Positions 34,555 to 43,158 of a stretch of DNA of 64,000 bases are shown piece after piece. The notes under the pieces are model-generated. The model saw only the letters and a list, made by a program, of their open reading frames with translations, ran no database searches and was not told where the DNA came from. The translations under genes and the position numbers were made by a program. The DNA is from Arthrobacter globiformis NBRC 12137 (GTDB taxonomy: Bacteria > Actinomycetota > Actinomycetes > Actinomycetales > Micrococcaceae). Positions within the stretch are counted from its first letter, which is position 1; every line of letters starts with the position of its first letter. The stretch covers positions 1-64,000 of the forward strand of contig NZ_BAEG01000014.1 in the NCBI RefSeq assembly GCF_000238915.1, read 5' to 3'.

Positions 34555-34878
34555 TTAGCGGTGCCCGTTCACGGGCCAGCTCATGAACGCCGGCTCCTCG
34601 TAGGGGTGGGCCCGCCGCAATCCCTGCACAACGGCGTCGAGCACGTCCGCTTCCACGATGCACTCGATCCGGATTTCGGAAACCTCCTCTGGCTCGCCGG
34701 CGGTGCCGATGTAGGGGCGGGCTCCGGGCAAGGGGGTAAACCGTCCAGTGCCCGGCGACGTGAAGGAGCAGTGTGAGTAGTCACCCAGCCTGCCTGCGCC
34801 GGCATCTCCAATGGCGGTGAGCACCGCCTCGGCATGGGATTCGGGGACGTAAACCACGAGTGAATGCAGCTGGACCAT
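34555..34878 (-). CDS. YqfO/NIF3-C-like small protein
   Basis: 107 residues: [40 protein letters not shown]...GRFTPL.GA.P.IG..G..E.V.E.RIE, then HPYEEPAFMSWPV. This is the PII/CutA-like domain that is inserted in NIF3-type proteins (YqfO) and also occurs alone. A metal-binding or scaffolding role is suggested by the fold family only. Single gene downstream of tRNA-Ser on the opposite strand. Confidence 0.75.
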   Translation of the reverse strand: MVQLHSLVVYVPESHAEAVLTAIGDAGAGRLGDYSHCSFTSPGTGRFTPLPGARPYIGTAGEPEEVSEIRIECIVEADVLDAVVQGLRRAHPYEEPAFMSWPVNGHR

Positions 34879-34954
34879 GGCACCATTTTCGGCCGATTGG
34901 GAGATGCCGGAAAGTTCAGGTATTCTAGTATCTGCTTTTGGTTCAAGAGCAGCT

Positions 34955-35042
34955 GGAGAATTCGCCTAGCGGCCTATGGCGCACGCCTGGAACGCGTGTT
35001 GGGTTAACGCCCTCGGGGGTTCAAATCCCCCATTCTCCGCCA
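34955..35042 (+). tRNA. tRNA-Ser (anticodon GGA)
   Basis: Acceptor arms GGAGAAT (34955-34961) and ATTCTCC (35032-35038), discriminator G and encoded CCA. The anticodon arm CACGC-CTGGAAC-GCGTG gives anticodon GGA, a long variable arm follows (TTGGGTTAACGCCCTC), and the T arm is CGGGGGTTCAAATCCCCC. The long variable arm and G discriminator are those of serine tRNAs; it reads UCC and UCU. Confidence 0.96.
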
Positions 35043-35109
35043 TCGGAAAACCCGGTTCTGACATTGTCAGGGCCGGGTTTTCTGTTTCCTGCGTTGAGTA
35101 CGGGCGGGG

Positions 35110-36018
35110 TTAGGTTACGCCCAGCCTCTGGAGCCGTTCGCGCGCGGCTAGCTGGCTGGGGCTGGCCGGGCCCAGTGCGCTGCGTACGACGGCGAGAGTC
35201 ACCCTGGCGGCCGCCCTCACCGGCAGCGGCAGGGGGCCCAGCCGGGCAGTGCGCAGCCCAAGCAGCCGGCGGTAGCCAGGCTCCAAGCTCAGGACGGCGG
35301 CCTCGAAAAGCACTCGGTAACCCGGTTTCAGCAGCGGATGCAGGGGCGGATTCCTGATGAAGGCGACTGTTTCGGCCACCCGTTCGTCGCAGCGAAGAGT
35401 GCCTCCGCCGAGCCATTCCCCAAGCTCCCGGTTGAGGGCGGCCTTGCTCTCTGGCGGAAACTCCACGCCCATGAGCCTGCCCGCCTGAGCCCATTCGCGC
35501 ACGTAGGCATCCGGGCCTCCCGGGATGGGGCCGCCCCACAGCTCATGAGCGCGGAGGAACGAATCCGTGAACGTGATGTGCACCCAGCGGAGCAGTTCAG
35601 GATCGTTGGCGGAGTACTGCCGGACGTTGCCGCCGCCGTCGACGTACTCGCCGTTGACGGACTCATGCAGCCGGCCCACCCTGCCCGTTGCCGCCTGGGC
35701 TTCAGCCGTGGATCCGTACGTGAGGGCGTGGATCCACGCCGTGGTCCGGGCCAGCCTGCCCAGCGTATCCTCGCGGAAATTCGAATGGTCGTGGACGCCG
35801 GCGAGGACTGCGGGGTGCAGTGTCTGCATCAGCAGGGACCGGATGCCGCCAACGATGGTCGCCACGCCGCCATGGACGGCCCAGACCGCAGAGCCGGGGA
35901 GGAAATACCCGGGGTCGTCACCCTGGGCAAACTTCCGGGACCAGTCCGGCAGCGCATCCGGGCTGCCTGTCAGCGTGCGCTTCAGTTCCGCCTGCCATTC
36001 CGTCAGGAAAGTACCCAT
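35110..36018 (-). CDS. MpaB-like oxygenase (DUF2236)
   Basis: 302 residues. GGIRSLLMQTLHPAVLAGVHDHS (about 55-77), RLARTTAWIHALTYGSTAEAQAA (about 87-110), GEYVDGGGNVRQYSANDPELLRWVHITFTDSFL (about 122-155) and GPIPGGPDAYVREWAQAG are the blocks of the DUF2236 / rubber-oxygenase-like (Lcp, MpaB) family. The His residues in HPAVLAGVHDHS and VHITFTDS are candidates for haem ligation. Substrate unknown. Single gene. Confidence 0.8.
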   Translation of the reverse strand: MGTFLTEWQAELKRTLTGSPDALPDWSRKFAQGDDPGYFLPGSAVWAVHGGVATIVGGIRSLLMQTLHPAVLAGVHDHSNFREDTLGRLARTTAWIHALTYGSTAEAQAATGRVGRLHESVNGEYVDGGGNVRQYSANDPELLRWVHITFTDSFLRAHELWGGPIPGGPDAYVREWAQAGRLMGVEFPPESKAALNRELGEWLGGGTLRCDERVAETVAFIRNPPLHPLLKPGYRVLFEAAVLSLEPGYRRLLGLRTARLGPLPLPVRAAARVTLAVVRSALGPASPSQLAARERLQRLGVT

Positions 36019-36177
36019 GTTTCATTCTCGCGCGCCAAGGCCGGCCGGTTAAGCCTATGACACTGCACGCGCTGGCCCCCCAGTTTTAGGGGTACCGCCC
36101 TGCTTTGGCCTGTGGCCACAATGGAGGACACGCTCGTCGAGATAGGAGTTTGGCGGGTACTGAACCAGGAGAATTCT

Positions 36178-37722
36178 GTGGCAAATAATGGGGGACACAA
36201 GCACGCACCGGGGGTGACCGGCCCGGGACGGACCGCCCTGCGGAGCCTATCCGCGGCGGTGGTTGTCGGCTTCTCCGTCTTTTCCTTCGGGTTCCAGGGG
36301 CCCGCCGCCACGATCCAGCAGCCCGTGGGTGCTGCCGTCCCGGTTGCTCCTCCCTCGGGAGTTGTCGGGCCGGAGCTCCTTGATCCAGACACCACCCCGC
36401 CCGGGTACCCGATCAGCGGCTCCGGCATCGCCGCCCCGGCGAAGGCTCCCACCGGACGCACCGTGTCGAATACCGCCGTCAAGGCAACCAAGACGGGCAC
36501 CCCCAAATCTCCCGGTGTGGCTTCCAGCGCGCTGAAGCGGCCCGGGGCGGGCTTCCTCATGGCACCCCTGGAGGTGCTGACTCCCAGTTCCCCGTTCGGC
36601 CTGCGGCACAGCCCGATCACCGGCGAAGCTGGAGAGTTTCACTGGGGCCAGGACTACGCCGCCGCCTGCGGCACCCGCGTCTACGCTGCCGACGCCGGCG
36701 TGGTCCGGGCTGCCGGATGGCATCCCTGGGGCGGCGGCAACAGGGTGGAAATTGACCACGGCAATGGCCTGATCACCACGTACAACCACCTGCAGGGCAT
36801 CGCCGTCGAAAAGGGCGACCATGTGCGGGTAGGCGAGATCATTGCGGAGGTGGGCACCACCGGATCCTCCACGGGCTGCCACCTGCATTTCGAGGTGATC
36901 AAGGACGGTCAGCATCAGGACCCGATGAAGTGGACCCTGCTGCCCATCCGGCAGACCGACCAGCTGACACCTGCCGTATATACCAGCTACGAAGGCGGCG
37001 CCGCCAACACGTACGCGTGGGCCATCCCCAACATTCCCGGCAACAGCGGGCCGGGCAACACTGACGACGGCCTGACGCCGGTCACCGCAGCCGCCGTGGC
37101 TAACCCGCGCAGCGGTCCGTCAGCCTCGGCGGGAACCACCCTGGTTGCCAGCTCGTCGACCTCCGGTTCCACCTCGTCCCGTCCAGCGACCTCCAGCCCG
37201 ACGGCGACTCCGACTGTTACGGCAAGCCCCAAGCCGACGTCGCCGAAGCCTCCCGCGCCGGCCAAGCCCAAGCCCACCCCGACGCCGACCCCCACCCCGA
37301 CGCCGACCCCCACCCCCACCCCGACGCCGACCCCCACCCCGACACCCACCACGCCGCCGGCGGACCCGGCTCCGGCTGACCCGGCTCCCACCACGCCGCC
37401 GGCGGAGCCAGCGCCCACCGAGTCCGTGCCGCCGGCACCCACCGAGCCGGTCGAACCCTCCGCGCCGATCACGAGTTCCACACCTGCCCCTACGGATGTT
37501 GCCCCCGTCGAGCCCGCTCCGGCGCCTGTGCCGGATCCGGTCCCCACTCCGGCGGACCCCGTAACCACGGTTCCGGCCGCGCCGGCACCGGCGCCAGTTC
37601 CCACGTCGGAACCGGCAACCGCGACTTCGCCAAGCGCCGCACCAACCGGGGATGCCGCCGCGGCACCAGCGAATGCCACAGCAGAAGCTGTTCCGACAGC
37701 GGAGTCCACGGCGGCGCCCTAA
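36178..37722 (+). CDS. Secreted M23 family peptidase with Thr-Pro repeat tail
   Basis: 514 residues from GTG 36178, five bases after AGGAGAA. A signal/anchor segment (ALRSLSAAVVVGFSVFSFGF), a 75-residue linker, the M23 (LytM) domain from SPFGLRHSP (about 138) with zinc-site residues His155 and Asp159 in FHWGQDYAAACGTRVYA and HLHFE at about 235, then a tail of about 240 residues made of Ala, Pro, Thr and Ser, including about 14 consecutive Thr-Pro pairs. It should act on peptidoglycan cross-bridges as an endopeptidase, or as a non-catalytic regulator; the zinc residues appear intact. The bases at 36188-36197 (ATGGGGGACA) are the exact complement of the loop of the RNA hairpins at 8638 and 10860. 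Confidence 0.9.
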   Translation: MANNGGHKHAPGVTGPGRTALRSLSAAVVVGFSVFSFGFQGPAATIQQPVGAAVPVAPPSGVVGPELLDPDTTPPGYPISGSGIAAPAKAPTGRTVSNTAVKATKTGTPKSPGVASSALKRPGAGFLMAPLEVLTPSSPFGLRHSPITGEAGEFHWGQDYAAACGTRVYAADAGVVRAAGWHPWGGGNRVEIDHGNGLITTYNHLQGIAVEKGDHVRVGEIIAEVGTTGSSTGCHLHFEVIKDGQHQDPMKWTLLPIRQTDQLTPAVYTSYEGGAANTYAWAIPNIPGNSGPGNTDDGLTPVTAAAVANPRSGPSASAGTTLVASSSTSGSTSSRPATSSPTATPTVTASPKPTSPKPPAPAKPKPTPTPTPTPTPTPTPTPTPTPTPTPTTPPADPAPADPAPTTPPAEPAPTESVPPAPTEPVEPSAPITSSTPAPTDVAPVEPAPAPVPDPVPTPADPVTTVPAAPAPAPVPTSEPATATSPSAAPTGDAAAAPANATAEAVPTAESTAAP

Positions 37723-38256
37723 ACGGTGGCGGGCAGCCGACGTCGGGCTGTCCGCTCACCGGGAACGCCACGTGGTGAGGAGGTCCAGGGAATGCAACAG
37801 AGGCCAAAGCCGTTGTCATTAAAGACAGCCATGCACCCGGCGAGAGAGCACGATGTGACTTTCCTCCAAAAGATTCCGCCGACACCCGACGGAACGCACC
37901 CGGGTTTCGGCTGCCCTCCGGGCGATGCAGTGCCGGCGGCGGATGCGTCCGCCGACGACGGCTGTACAGGCTGTACCGGTAAGCCGGGCACTTTCCGGAA
38001 GAGCATTCCGCCCGGAACTGTCCGGGGGAGTTCCCCCTGCTTCTCTGCGGCGAAGCTGCCGGGCGCATAGCCCACTGTCCGTCAGGTTCGGCGGAATGCG
38101 GCAAACCCAACAATGCGGCAACTAATGGAGCGGTCATCGGGTGATGACCGAGCGAGGAAACGAAAGCGAGGAAGGTAGCCTGAAAGCAGTGGCGGTGTTG
38201 TAATTTTTCAACATGCCAACTCCCGTTTCCCCCTAGTTCGCTTTTTATCTGGTTGG
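37723..38256. other. 534-bp intergenic region without a confident gene
   Basis: Open frames exist on both strands (for example 37726-38070 plus) but composition, poor start context and lack of family resemblance argue against them. The sequence has several local inverted repeats: CCGGGGGAGTTCCCCC near 38020, GCGTCCGCCGACG near 37945, CGGTCATCGGGTGATGACCG near 38130-38150, and GTTGTAATTTTTCAAC near 38192. The last 40 bases contain the promoter region and AT-rich sequence before the phosphodiesterase gene. No known riboswitch or RNase P motif was recognised. Confidence 0.5.
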
Positions 38257-39228
38257 ATGGAACGTACTGAGAGGGACACAGGAGGCGCCCGCTTCCTAAC
38301 TACCGCGAAGGCAGCAATGGAGCTCATCGAGGCCGAGCATCCCCGGCCACGCCATTTTCTACTCCACCTGAGTGACACCCATCTGTTGGGAGGTCCGGAC
38401 CCCCTCTACGGCGCAGTTGACAGCGAAGCCCGCCTGATCCAGCTCTTCGATGAGGTTCAGGCCTCCGGCGCGCGCCCGGAAGCCGTAATTTTCACCGGCG
38501 ACCTGGCGGACAAGGGCGACCCCGAGGCCTATGCCAAGCTCCGCGCTGTCGTGGAGCCCGCATGCCGGGACCTCGGCGCCCAGGTCATCTGGGCCATGGG
38601 CAATCACGACAACCGCGCCAACTTCCGCGCGGGCCTGTTCGACCAGCACGGCAACGACGACCCCGTCGACCACAGCTACTACGTCAACGGGCTGCGGGTC
38701 ATCACCATGGACACGTCCGTGCCCGGATACCACCACGGCGAACTCAGCGACAACCAACTGGACTGGCTCGCCGGGCAGCTGGAGACCCCCGCGCCGGACG
38801 GCACGATCCTGGCCCTGCACCATCCGCCGGTTCCGTCGGTGCTGGACCTGTCGGTGCTGGTGGAGCTCCGCGACCAAGCGTCCCTGGCGGCCGTGGTGCG
38901 CAACTCGGATGTGCGCAGCATCCTTGCCGGCCACCTGCATTACTCCACGACGGCGAGCTTCGCCGGCATCCCTGTGTCCGTGGCCTCGGCGACGTGCTAC
39001 ACCCAGGACCTGAACGTTCCGGTAGGCGGCACGCGCGGCCGCGACGGCGGACAGGCCTTCAACCTGGTGCACGTTTATGAGCACACGGTGGTGCATTCAG
39101 TGGTGCCGCTGGGCGCAACTCCGACTGTGGGCGAGTATGTCAGCCCGGAGGAAACGGAACGGCGCCTGGCAGCAGCCGGAATCCGCATCCCGGAAGGGGC
39201 CAAACGCCCGATGCTCACGCGGAAATAG
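38257..39228 (+). CDS. Class III (calcineurin-like) phosphodiesterase
   Basis: 323 residues from ATG 38257; ATG 38317 (MELIEAEHP) is an alternative. All metal-site motifs are present: HLSDTHLLG (about 42-50), FTGDLADKG (about 80-88), [11 protein letters not shown] (about 112-122), LHHPPVPS and [10 protein letters not shown]. This arrangement is that of CpdA-type and related cyclic-nucleotide or phosphodiester hydrolases; the true substrate (2',3'- or 3',5'-cyclic nucleotides or other) cannot be read from sequence. A strong terminator follows. Confidence 0.88.
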   Translation: MERTERDTGGARFLTTAKAAMELIEAEHPRPRHFLLHLSDTHLLGGPDPLYGAVDSEARLIQLFDEVQASGARPEAVIFTGDLADKGDPEAYAKLRAVVEPACRDLGAQVIWAMGNHDNRANFRAGLFDQHGNDDPVDHSYYVNGLRVITMDTSVPGYHHGELSDNQLDWLAGQLETPAPDGTILALHHPPVPSVLDLSVLVELRDQASLAAVVRNSDVRSILAGHLHYSTTASFAGIPVSVASATCYTQDLNVPVGGTRGRDGGQAFNLVHVYEHTVVHSVVPLGATPTVGEYVSPEETERRLAAAGIRIPEGAKRPMLTRK

Positions 39229-39262
39229 AGGGCTCACGCGGAAGCAGCGTCAGTACACACGG

Positions 39263-39294
39263 AAACCCCGCCGGAGCCTGATCCGGCGGGGTTT
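39263..39294. terminator. Bidirectional terminator between phosphodiesterase and Stealth genes
   Basis: AAACCCCGCCGGA pairs with TCCGGCGGGGTTT around GCCTGA, with A- and T-ends on either side. Confidence 0.9.
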
Positions 39295-39308
39295 CTGCAT
39301 TGTGACGC

Positions 39309-40895
39309 CTACTTTTCCCAGGGCGCCTTGATCGGGAAGTACTTCTCCAGGAAGTCCGTAACCAGCTCCGCACGTTCGCCGGCCGGAACCTCCGGGAAAC
39401 TGCCGTCATTGAGGCAGAAGAAGTCCATGTTGCGCTTGGTCAGCAGCTTGGGCAGGTACTTCAGTCCCGACCGGAGTGTGGTGTCCACGTAGCGTACCTT
39501 GGCTGCCGTCTGGGTGACGGCCCGCCCGGTCAGCAGCGCGTAGTAGTGGTAGAAGGAATTCGTGACGGAGATGTTGTCCGCGGCCCTGAACGTGCTGGCG
39601 GCAGTCTTCGCGAACTCCGCGGGGAACTCCTGCTCCATCTGGGCAACCAGGCTGCGCCGCAGCGGTGCCGCCGTGTGCTCCAGGTGGCGGGTGGTGATCC
39701 GGCCGAAGCGGTTCCAGAGCAGTTTGCGGTTGACCCGCGCCGCGTTTTCGAAGCCGCTGCGTTCGGCGTCGTTGTCGCCGAGGCCGATGCGGGTCTCCGC
39801 CTCGATGAACTTGGTGATGCCACCCGGAGTGAAGAACATGTCCGGCCCCACAGGCCGCCCGAAGAACATGTCATCGTTGGAGTACAGGAAGTGCTCGGAG
39901 AGGCCCTCGATGTGGTGCAGCTGGCACTCCACGGCCTGCGAGTTGTGCGTGGGCAGCACCGACGGGTCGGCGAAGAACTCCTCGCTCCGGACAATGGTGA
40001 CGGACGGGTGGTCAGCCAGCCATTCCGGCGCGGGGGAGTCCGTCGCGATGAAGATGCGGCGGACCCACGGTGCGAACATGTACACCGACCGGAGCGCGTA
40101 CTTGAGCTCGTTGATTTGCCGGTAGCGCGCCTCGTGGTCATCGCCTTCGCCAAGGACGGCTCCCGCCATCCGGGCACGCCGGGCGGCGATGTACTCCGGG
40201 GAGGTGCCGTCCACCCAGGAGAAGACCATGTCGATATCAAAGCTGATATCGCTCGCGTGGTCAGCGAACATGTTCTCGATGGTGGGCCAGGTGTGCCCAT
40301 ACCGCTCAACCGTTCCGCGGACGGCATCGTGCGCCATCATGGTGCGGCGGGTCAGGGAGTTCTCGATCGGCAGGATTACTTCGTTGCCCAGGAAGCTCCA
40401 CAGCTCCACCTGGACGCCGGCGGAGGCCCCGAATTCGAAGCCGCCGTTGGGCTCCACCCGCGGGCGGTACAGCCGGAAGATGCGTGCCTGCCGGTTGACG
40501 GAGAGTTCGCCGTCGGCCACCAGGACGGACGTCTTCTTCTTCGCGTCCACGGTCATGGAGTAGAACGGCTCGCTCCGGCAGGCGTCAACGAGGGCGGACC
40601 GCAGCTTCTTGCGGTCCTTCCAGTCGAGGGCGACCACCGGACGGTCGTTGTTGCCCCGCACCAGCAGGTAATCCAGCCCGGCCCCGTCCAGCACATTCCG
40701 CAGGAAGAGCAGGTCCTCGACCATGGCCTGGTAGGGCGTCCGTGTGTCGTTGATCAGCGCATAGCGGCCTGACCGGCGAACGACGTCGGGGCGGTGCTTG
40801 AGGCGCGCCACAGCCGCCGGCGACGTTGCTTCCGCGAGTGCGGGTACGTCCTCGGATGCCTGACCGCCGTAGTAGATGTCATCCTGAACAGTCAC
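39309..40895 (-). CDS. Stealth family sugar-phosphate transferase
   Basis: 528 residues. The four conserved Stealth regions are visible: CR1 DIDMVFSWVDGTSPEY (about 222-237), CR2 ELKYALRSVYMFAPWVRRIFIATDS and AVECQLHHIEGLSEHFLYSNDDMFFG (about 265-350), CR3 HTAAPLRRSLVAQMEQEFP (about 410-430) and CR4 near the end, MDFFCLNDG. Family members (CpsY, XcbA, human GNPTAB) transfer hexose-1-phosphate from a nucleotide sugar to an acceptor glycan. About 215 N-terminal residues precede CR1. No other capsule or polysaccharide polymerising gene lies beside it, so the acceptor is unknown. Single gene. Confidence 0.9.
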   Translation of the reverse strand: MTVQDDIYYGGQASEDVPALAEATSPAAVARLKHRPDVVRRSGRYALINDTRTPYQAMVEDLLFLRNVLDGAGLDYLLVRGNNDRPVVALDWKDRKKLRSALVDACRSEPFYSMTVDAKKKTSVLVADGELSVNRQARIFRLYRPRVEPNGGFEFGASAGVQVELWSFLGNEVILPIENSLTRRTMMAHDAVRGTVERYGHTWPTIENMFADHASDISFDIDMVFSWVDGTSPEYIAARRARMAGAVLGEGDDHEARYRQINELKYALRSVYMFAPWVRRIFIATDSPAPEWLADHPSVTIVRSEEFFADPSVLPTHNSQAVECQLHHIEGLSEHFLYSNDDMFFGRPVGPDMFFTPGGITKFIEAETRIGLGDNDAERSGFENAARVNRKLLWNRFGRITTRHLEHTAAPLRRSLVAQMEQEFPAEFAKTAASTFRAADNISVTNSFYHYYALLTGRAVTQTAAKVRYVDTTLRSGLKYLPKLLTKRNMDFFCLNDGSFPEVPAGERAELVTDFLEKYFPIKAPWEK

Positions 40896-41034
40896 GTCGG
40901 TAATGGTGTTTCTCCCAAGCTGCTAGGGGTGAAGTCTTACTTGCATGATAGTCCTGCCGGTAAAACTTGCCGGGCAGGCGGCTTGGTGGTGGGCCGGGCC
41001 TCTAGGCCCCGCCCCCTGTGCCGCGGCAGCGGGC

Positions 41035-41964
41035 TTAGCCCAGCAGCGCCTGACGCCAACCCGCCAGGAACGCTGCCCCGGCGTCGTCGTGAATGACCGT
41101 TTCCGGCAGGCCAAGGTCGGCGGCGGTGAGAACGTTATAGGGCTTGGCCGGGACGCCGTCCGCGGGGCGGACGTCGACGTGTTTCACGGCGTGGTCGTTG
41201 TGGTGCAGCCAGTCGGCCATGGCGTAGTCGGTGCGGGAATCGCCCACCGTCCGCCAGGCCTGCGGGGTGATTCCCTGGGCCGCCAGCAGCTCCACCGCGC
41301 GGCTCGCGCCAAGGTCCTTGCCCAGCCGGACGGACTCAATGTCCGTGGAAATGATGGTGGGGTCCACGCGGTAGTCGATCTCGTCGTCGGAGTTCGGCGC
41401 GTGGTGCTCCAGCCGTACGACGCCGAAACCGTGGCGTTCCATGAGCTCCAGCGCCTCGGCATCAAACAGCTTCTGCTCGGCGAGGTATTCACTGTTGGGC
41501 ACCTCGATGTGCTGCTCCACCGACACCATGGCGCGCTTGGTTTCATCGAAGAACATGTGGGACGCGTAGTCCTCAGCCACCATGCGCCGGATATCGTCGC
41601 CGTAGGCCGCCGGCACGGCAAGCTCGTGGTCCACGTGGATGGGGCCGGGGCCGGCAGCGGTGTAGCTGAACCACACGGCGCCCTTTTCGCAGATGGCGTG
41701 GATCAGGGTTCCGCCGGGCATTCCGGCTGCGATCATGGGCGCCATGACCTGCTCGCGGATGAACGCATCCGAGCGCCCGGTGTTGAAGATGACCGGTATT
41801 CCGGCGTTCGCGAGGGCCACCAGATCGGCAATGATTTCCGGTTTCACATCCCTGGTCACCGGGCTGGCGACAGGGCCGTCGACGTCCAGGAGAAGGGCCA
41901 GGGCGGGTGCCGACGGAGTGTGGGGGCCGAACCCGGTGGCGGGGTTCGCTGAAGGTGCAGTCAT
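41035..41964 (-). CDS. HAD superfamily phosphatase (Cof/IIB-like)
   Basis: 309 residues. Motif I LLLDVDGPVASP with nucleophile Asp near residue 26, motif II IPVIFNTGRSD (about 53-63), and motif IV VGDSRTDYAMADWLHHND (about 245-262), with a large cap between. The layout is that of HAD type II hydrolases such as sugar phosphatases (Cof, MPGP, SPP). Substrate unknown. Only about 140 bp separate it from the upstream Stealth gene end, same strand, possibly but not clearly coupled. Confidence 0.8.
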   Translation of the reverse strand: MTAPSANPATGFGPHTPSAPALALLLDVDGPVASPVTRDVKPEIIADLVALANAGIPVIFNTGRSDAFIREQVMAPMIAAGMPGGTLIHAICEKGAVWFSYTAAGPGPIHVDHELAVPAAYGDDIRRMVAEDYASHMFFDETKRAMVSVEQHIEVPNSEYLAEQKLFDAEALELMERHGFGVVRLEHHAPNSDDEIDYRVDPTIISTDIESVRLGKDLGASRAVELLAAQGITPQAWRTVGDSRTDYAMADWLHHNDHAVKHVDVRPADGVPAKPYNVLTAADLGLPETVIHDDAGAAFLAGWRQALLG

Positions 41965-42112
41965 GGCTCCATTCTGTCAGCCGGCACCGGCCAAACCGCC
42001 CGCACAGCGGGTCGCGGCCAGCATGTGACACATAGTTACTGTTTGGCTACAACCTTCCGCGGCGCGCTGATTCCACATTCCCTAGAACCGGCCAGTTGCT
42101 TACGCTTGCAGG

Positions 42113-42412
42113 GTGATATTCAAAGCTGTGGGCGAGGGACGCCCTTACCCCGACCATGGTTTCAGTACCCCCAAAGACTGGGCGGCGCTTCCGCCCCGTC
42201 CCGTGCGGCTGGATGAACTTGTGACCACCAAGCGGACCCTGGACCTTGAAGCGCTCCTTGCCGAGGACTCCACTTTCTTTGGCGACCTGTTTCCCCACGT
42301 GGTGCAGTACCAGGGCACCCTCTACCTGGAGGATGGCCTGCACCGGGCGGTAAGGACGGCACTCCACCAGCGCACCGCCATACATGCAAGGGTGCTCGTG
42401 ATCGATGGCTAG
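42113..42412 (+). CDS. Small conserved protein (labelled VapB-like antitoxin in relatives)
   Basis: 99 residues from GTG 42113. RPYPDHGFSTPKDWAALPPRPVRLDELVTTKRTLDLEALL is followed by DSTFFGDLFPHVVQYQGTLYLEDGLHRAVRTALHQRTAIHARVLVIDG. The last block, 'LYLEDGLHRA...A', resembles ParB/sulfiredoxin-type domains. Relatives are commonly labelled antitoxin, but no toxin gene lies beside it; instead its stop overlaps the start of a LytR_C membrane protein by eight bases, a stable pairing that suggests a shared cell-envelope or division-related job. Function unknown. Confidence 0.7.
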   Translation: MIFKAVGEGRPYPDHGFSTPKDWAALPPRPVRLDELVTTKRTLDLEALLAEDSTFFGDLFPHVVQYQGTLYLEDGLHRAVRTALHQRTAIHARVLVIDG

Positions 42413-43079
42413 AAAACCCAAAGACCTGACCGTTCTCCACGGTCACCGCGTCATTACCGGCCCCGAGCTCAGGGCCACGTTCGTCGACGACGACGAACAT
42501 GCGGAGAACCCCGGCCGGCTCCGCCGCCGGATCCTGCACGGTGTGGTGCTCGTGCTGCTGCTGGGCCTCATTTTCGCAGGAGTCATGGGGGCTATGGGTG
42601 TGATGAGCGGGCAGATCAAGTTTCCGTCCGCCATCCAGGCGCAGGAGAACTCCTCCGTCTGCCCCGCCACAACCTTCGACTACACTCCGCCGGCCAAGGT
42701 GAAGGTGAACGTCCTCAACGCCACGAGCCGCAACGGCCTGGCCAAGGCGGCAGCCAATGAATTCAAAGCCCGGAAGTTTGTTGTTGGCAACGTGGCCAAC
42801 ACCCAGACCGGATACCGCGGCGTGGCGGCAATCGTCTCGGGTGCTGCCGGACAGTCGGCGGCTTTCACCGTGCAGCGGAACCTGCCGGGCTCCGATTATT
42901 TCCAGGACGGGCGCAAGGATGCCAGCGTGGATGTGATCCTGACCAGCGACTACCGCGGCCTGGTCAAGCCGCAGCTTGTTGACCAGACGCCCGGCCAGCT
43001 CAGCTGCCCGCGTGAAAGCCGGCGCGTGGCCGACGACTCGCAGTGGCCTGTCATGCCCACCCAGGGCGCCAAGCCCTGA
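42405..43079 (+). CDS. Membrane protein with extracellular LytR_C domain
   Basis: 224 residues. A cytoplasmic N-terminus of about 45 residues (TVLHGHRVITGPELRATFVDDDEHAEN), one membrane helix (GVVLVLLLGLIFAGVMGAMGVM, about 46-67) and an outer LytR_C domain, KVKVNVLNATSRNGLAKAAANEFKARKFVVGNV (about 98-130). The domain is shared with LytR-CpsA-Psr wall-polymer ligases, but the catalytic LCP domain is absent. Mycobacterial relatives (Cei type) affect envelope integrity. Overlaps the previous gene, so the two are cotranslated. Confidence 0.85.
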   Translation: MARKPKDLTVLHGHRVITGPELRATFVDDDEHAENPGRLRRRILHGVVLVLLLGLIFAGVMGAMGVMSGQIKFPSAIQAQENSSVCPATTFDYTPPAKVKVNVLNATSRNGLAKAAANEFKARKFVVGNVANTQTGYRGVAAIVSGAAGQSAAFTVQRNLPGSDYFQDGRKDASVDVILTSDYRGLVKPQLVDQTPGQLSCPRESRRVADDSQWPVMPTQGAKP

Positions 43080-43158
43080 TGTTCAGCGCCGGCCGGGTCC
43101 TGCCGCTGGCTTGCCCTTAGCCGGCCGGCTGATCCCGCCTGCTCCTTAGCCGGCCTCC

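Noticed and set aside
37490-38137. RNase P RNA or tmRNA in the gap after the M23 gene, suggested by GGAGGAAAGTC on the minus strand.
   Set aside because: The other invariant RNase P segments, such as the ACAGAAA and AGGGUGAAA regions, are absent, and no tmRNA tag frame with a tRNA-like end is present.
42113-42412. A type II toxin-antitoxin module.
   Set aside because: Only the 'antitoxin-like' protein is present; its partner by overlap is a membrane LytR_C protein, not a PIN-domain or other toxin.
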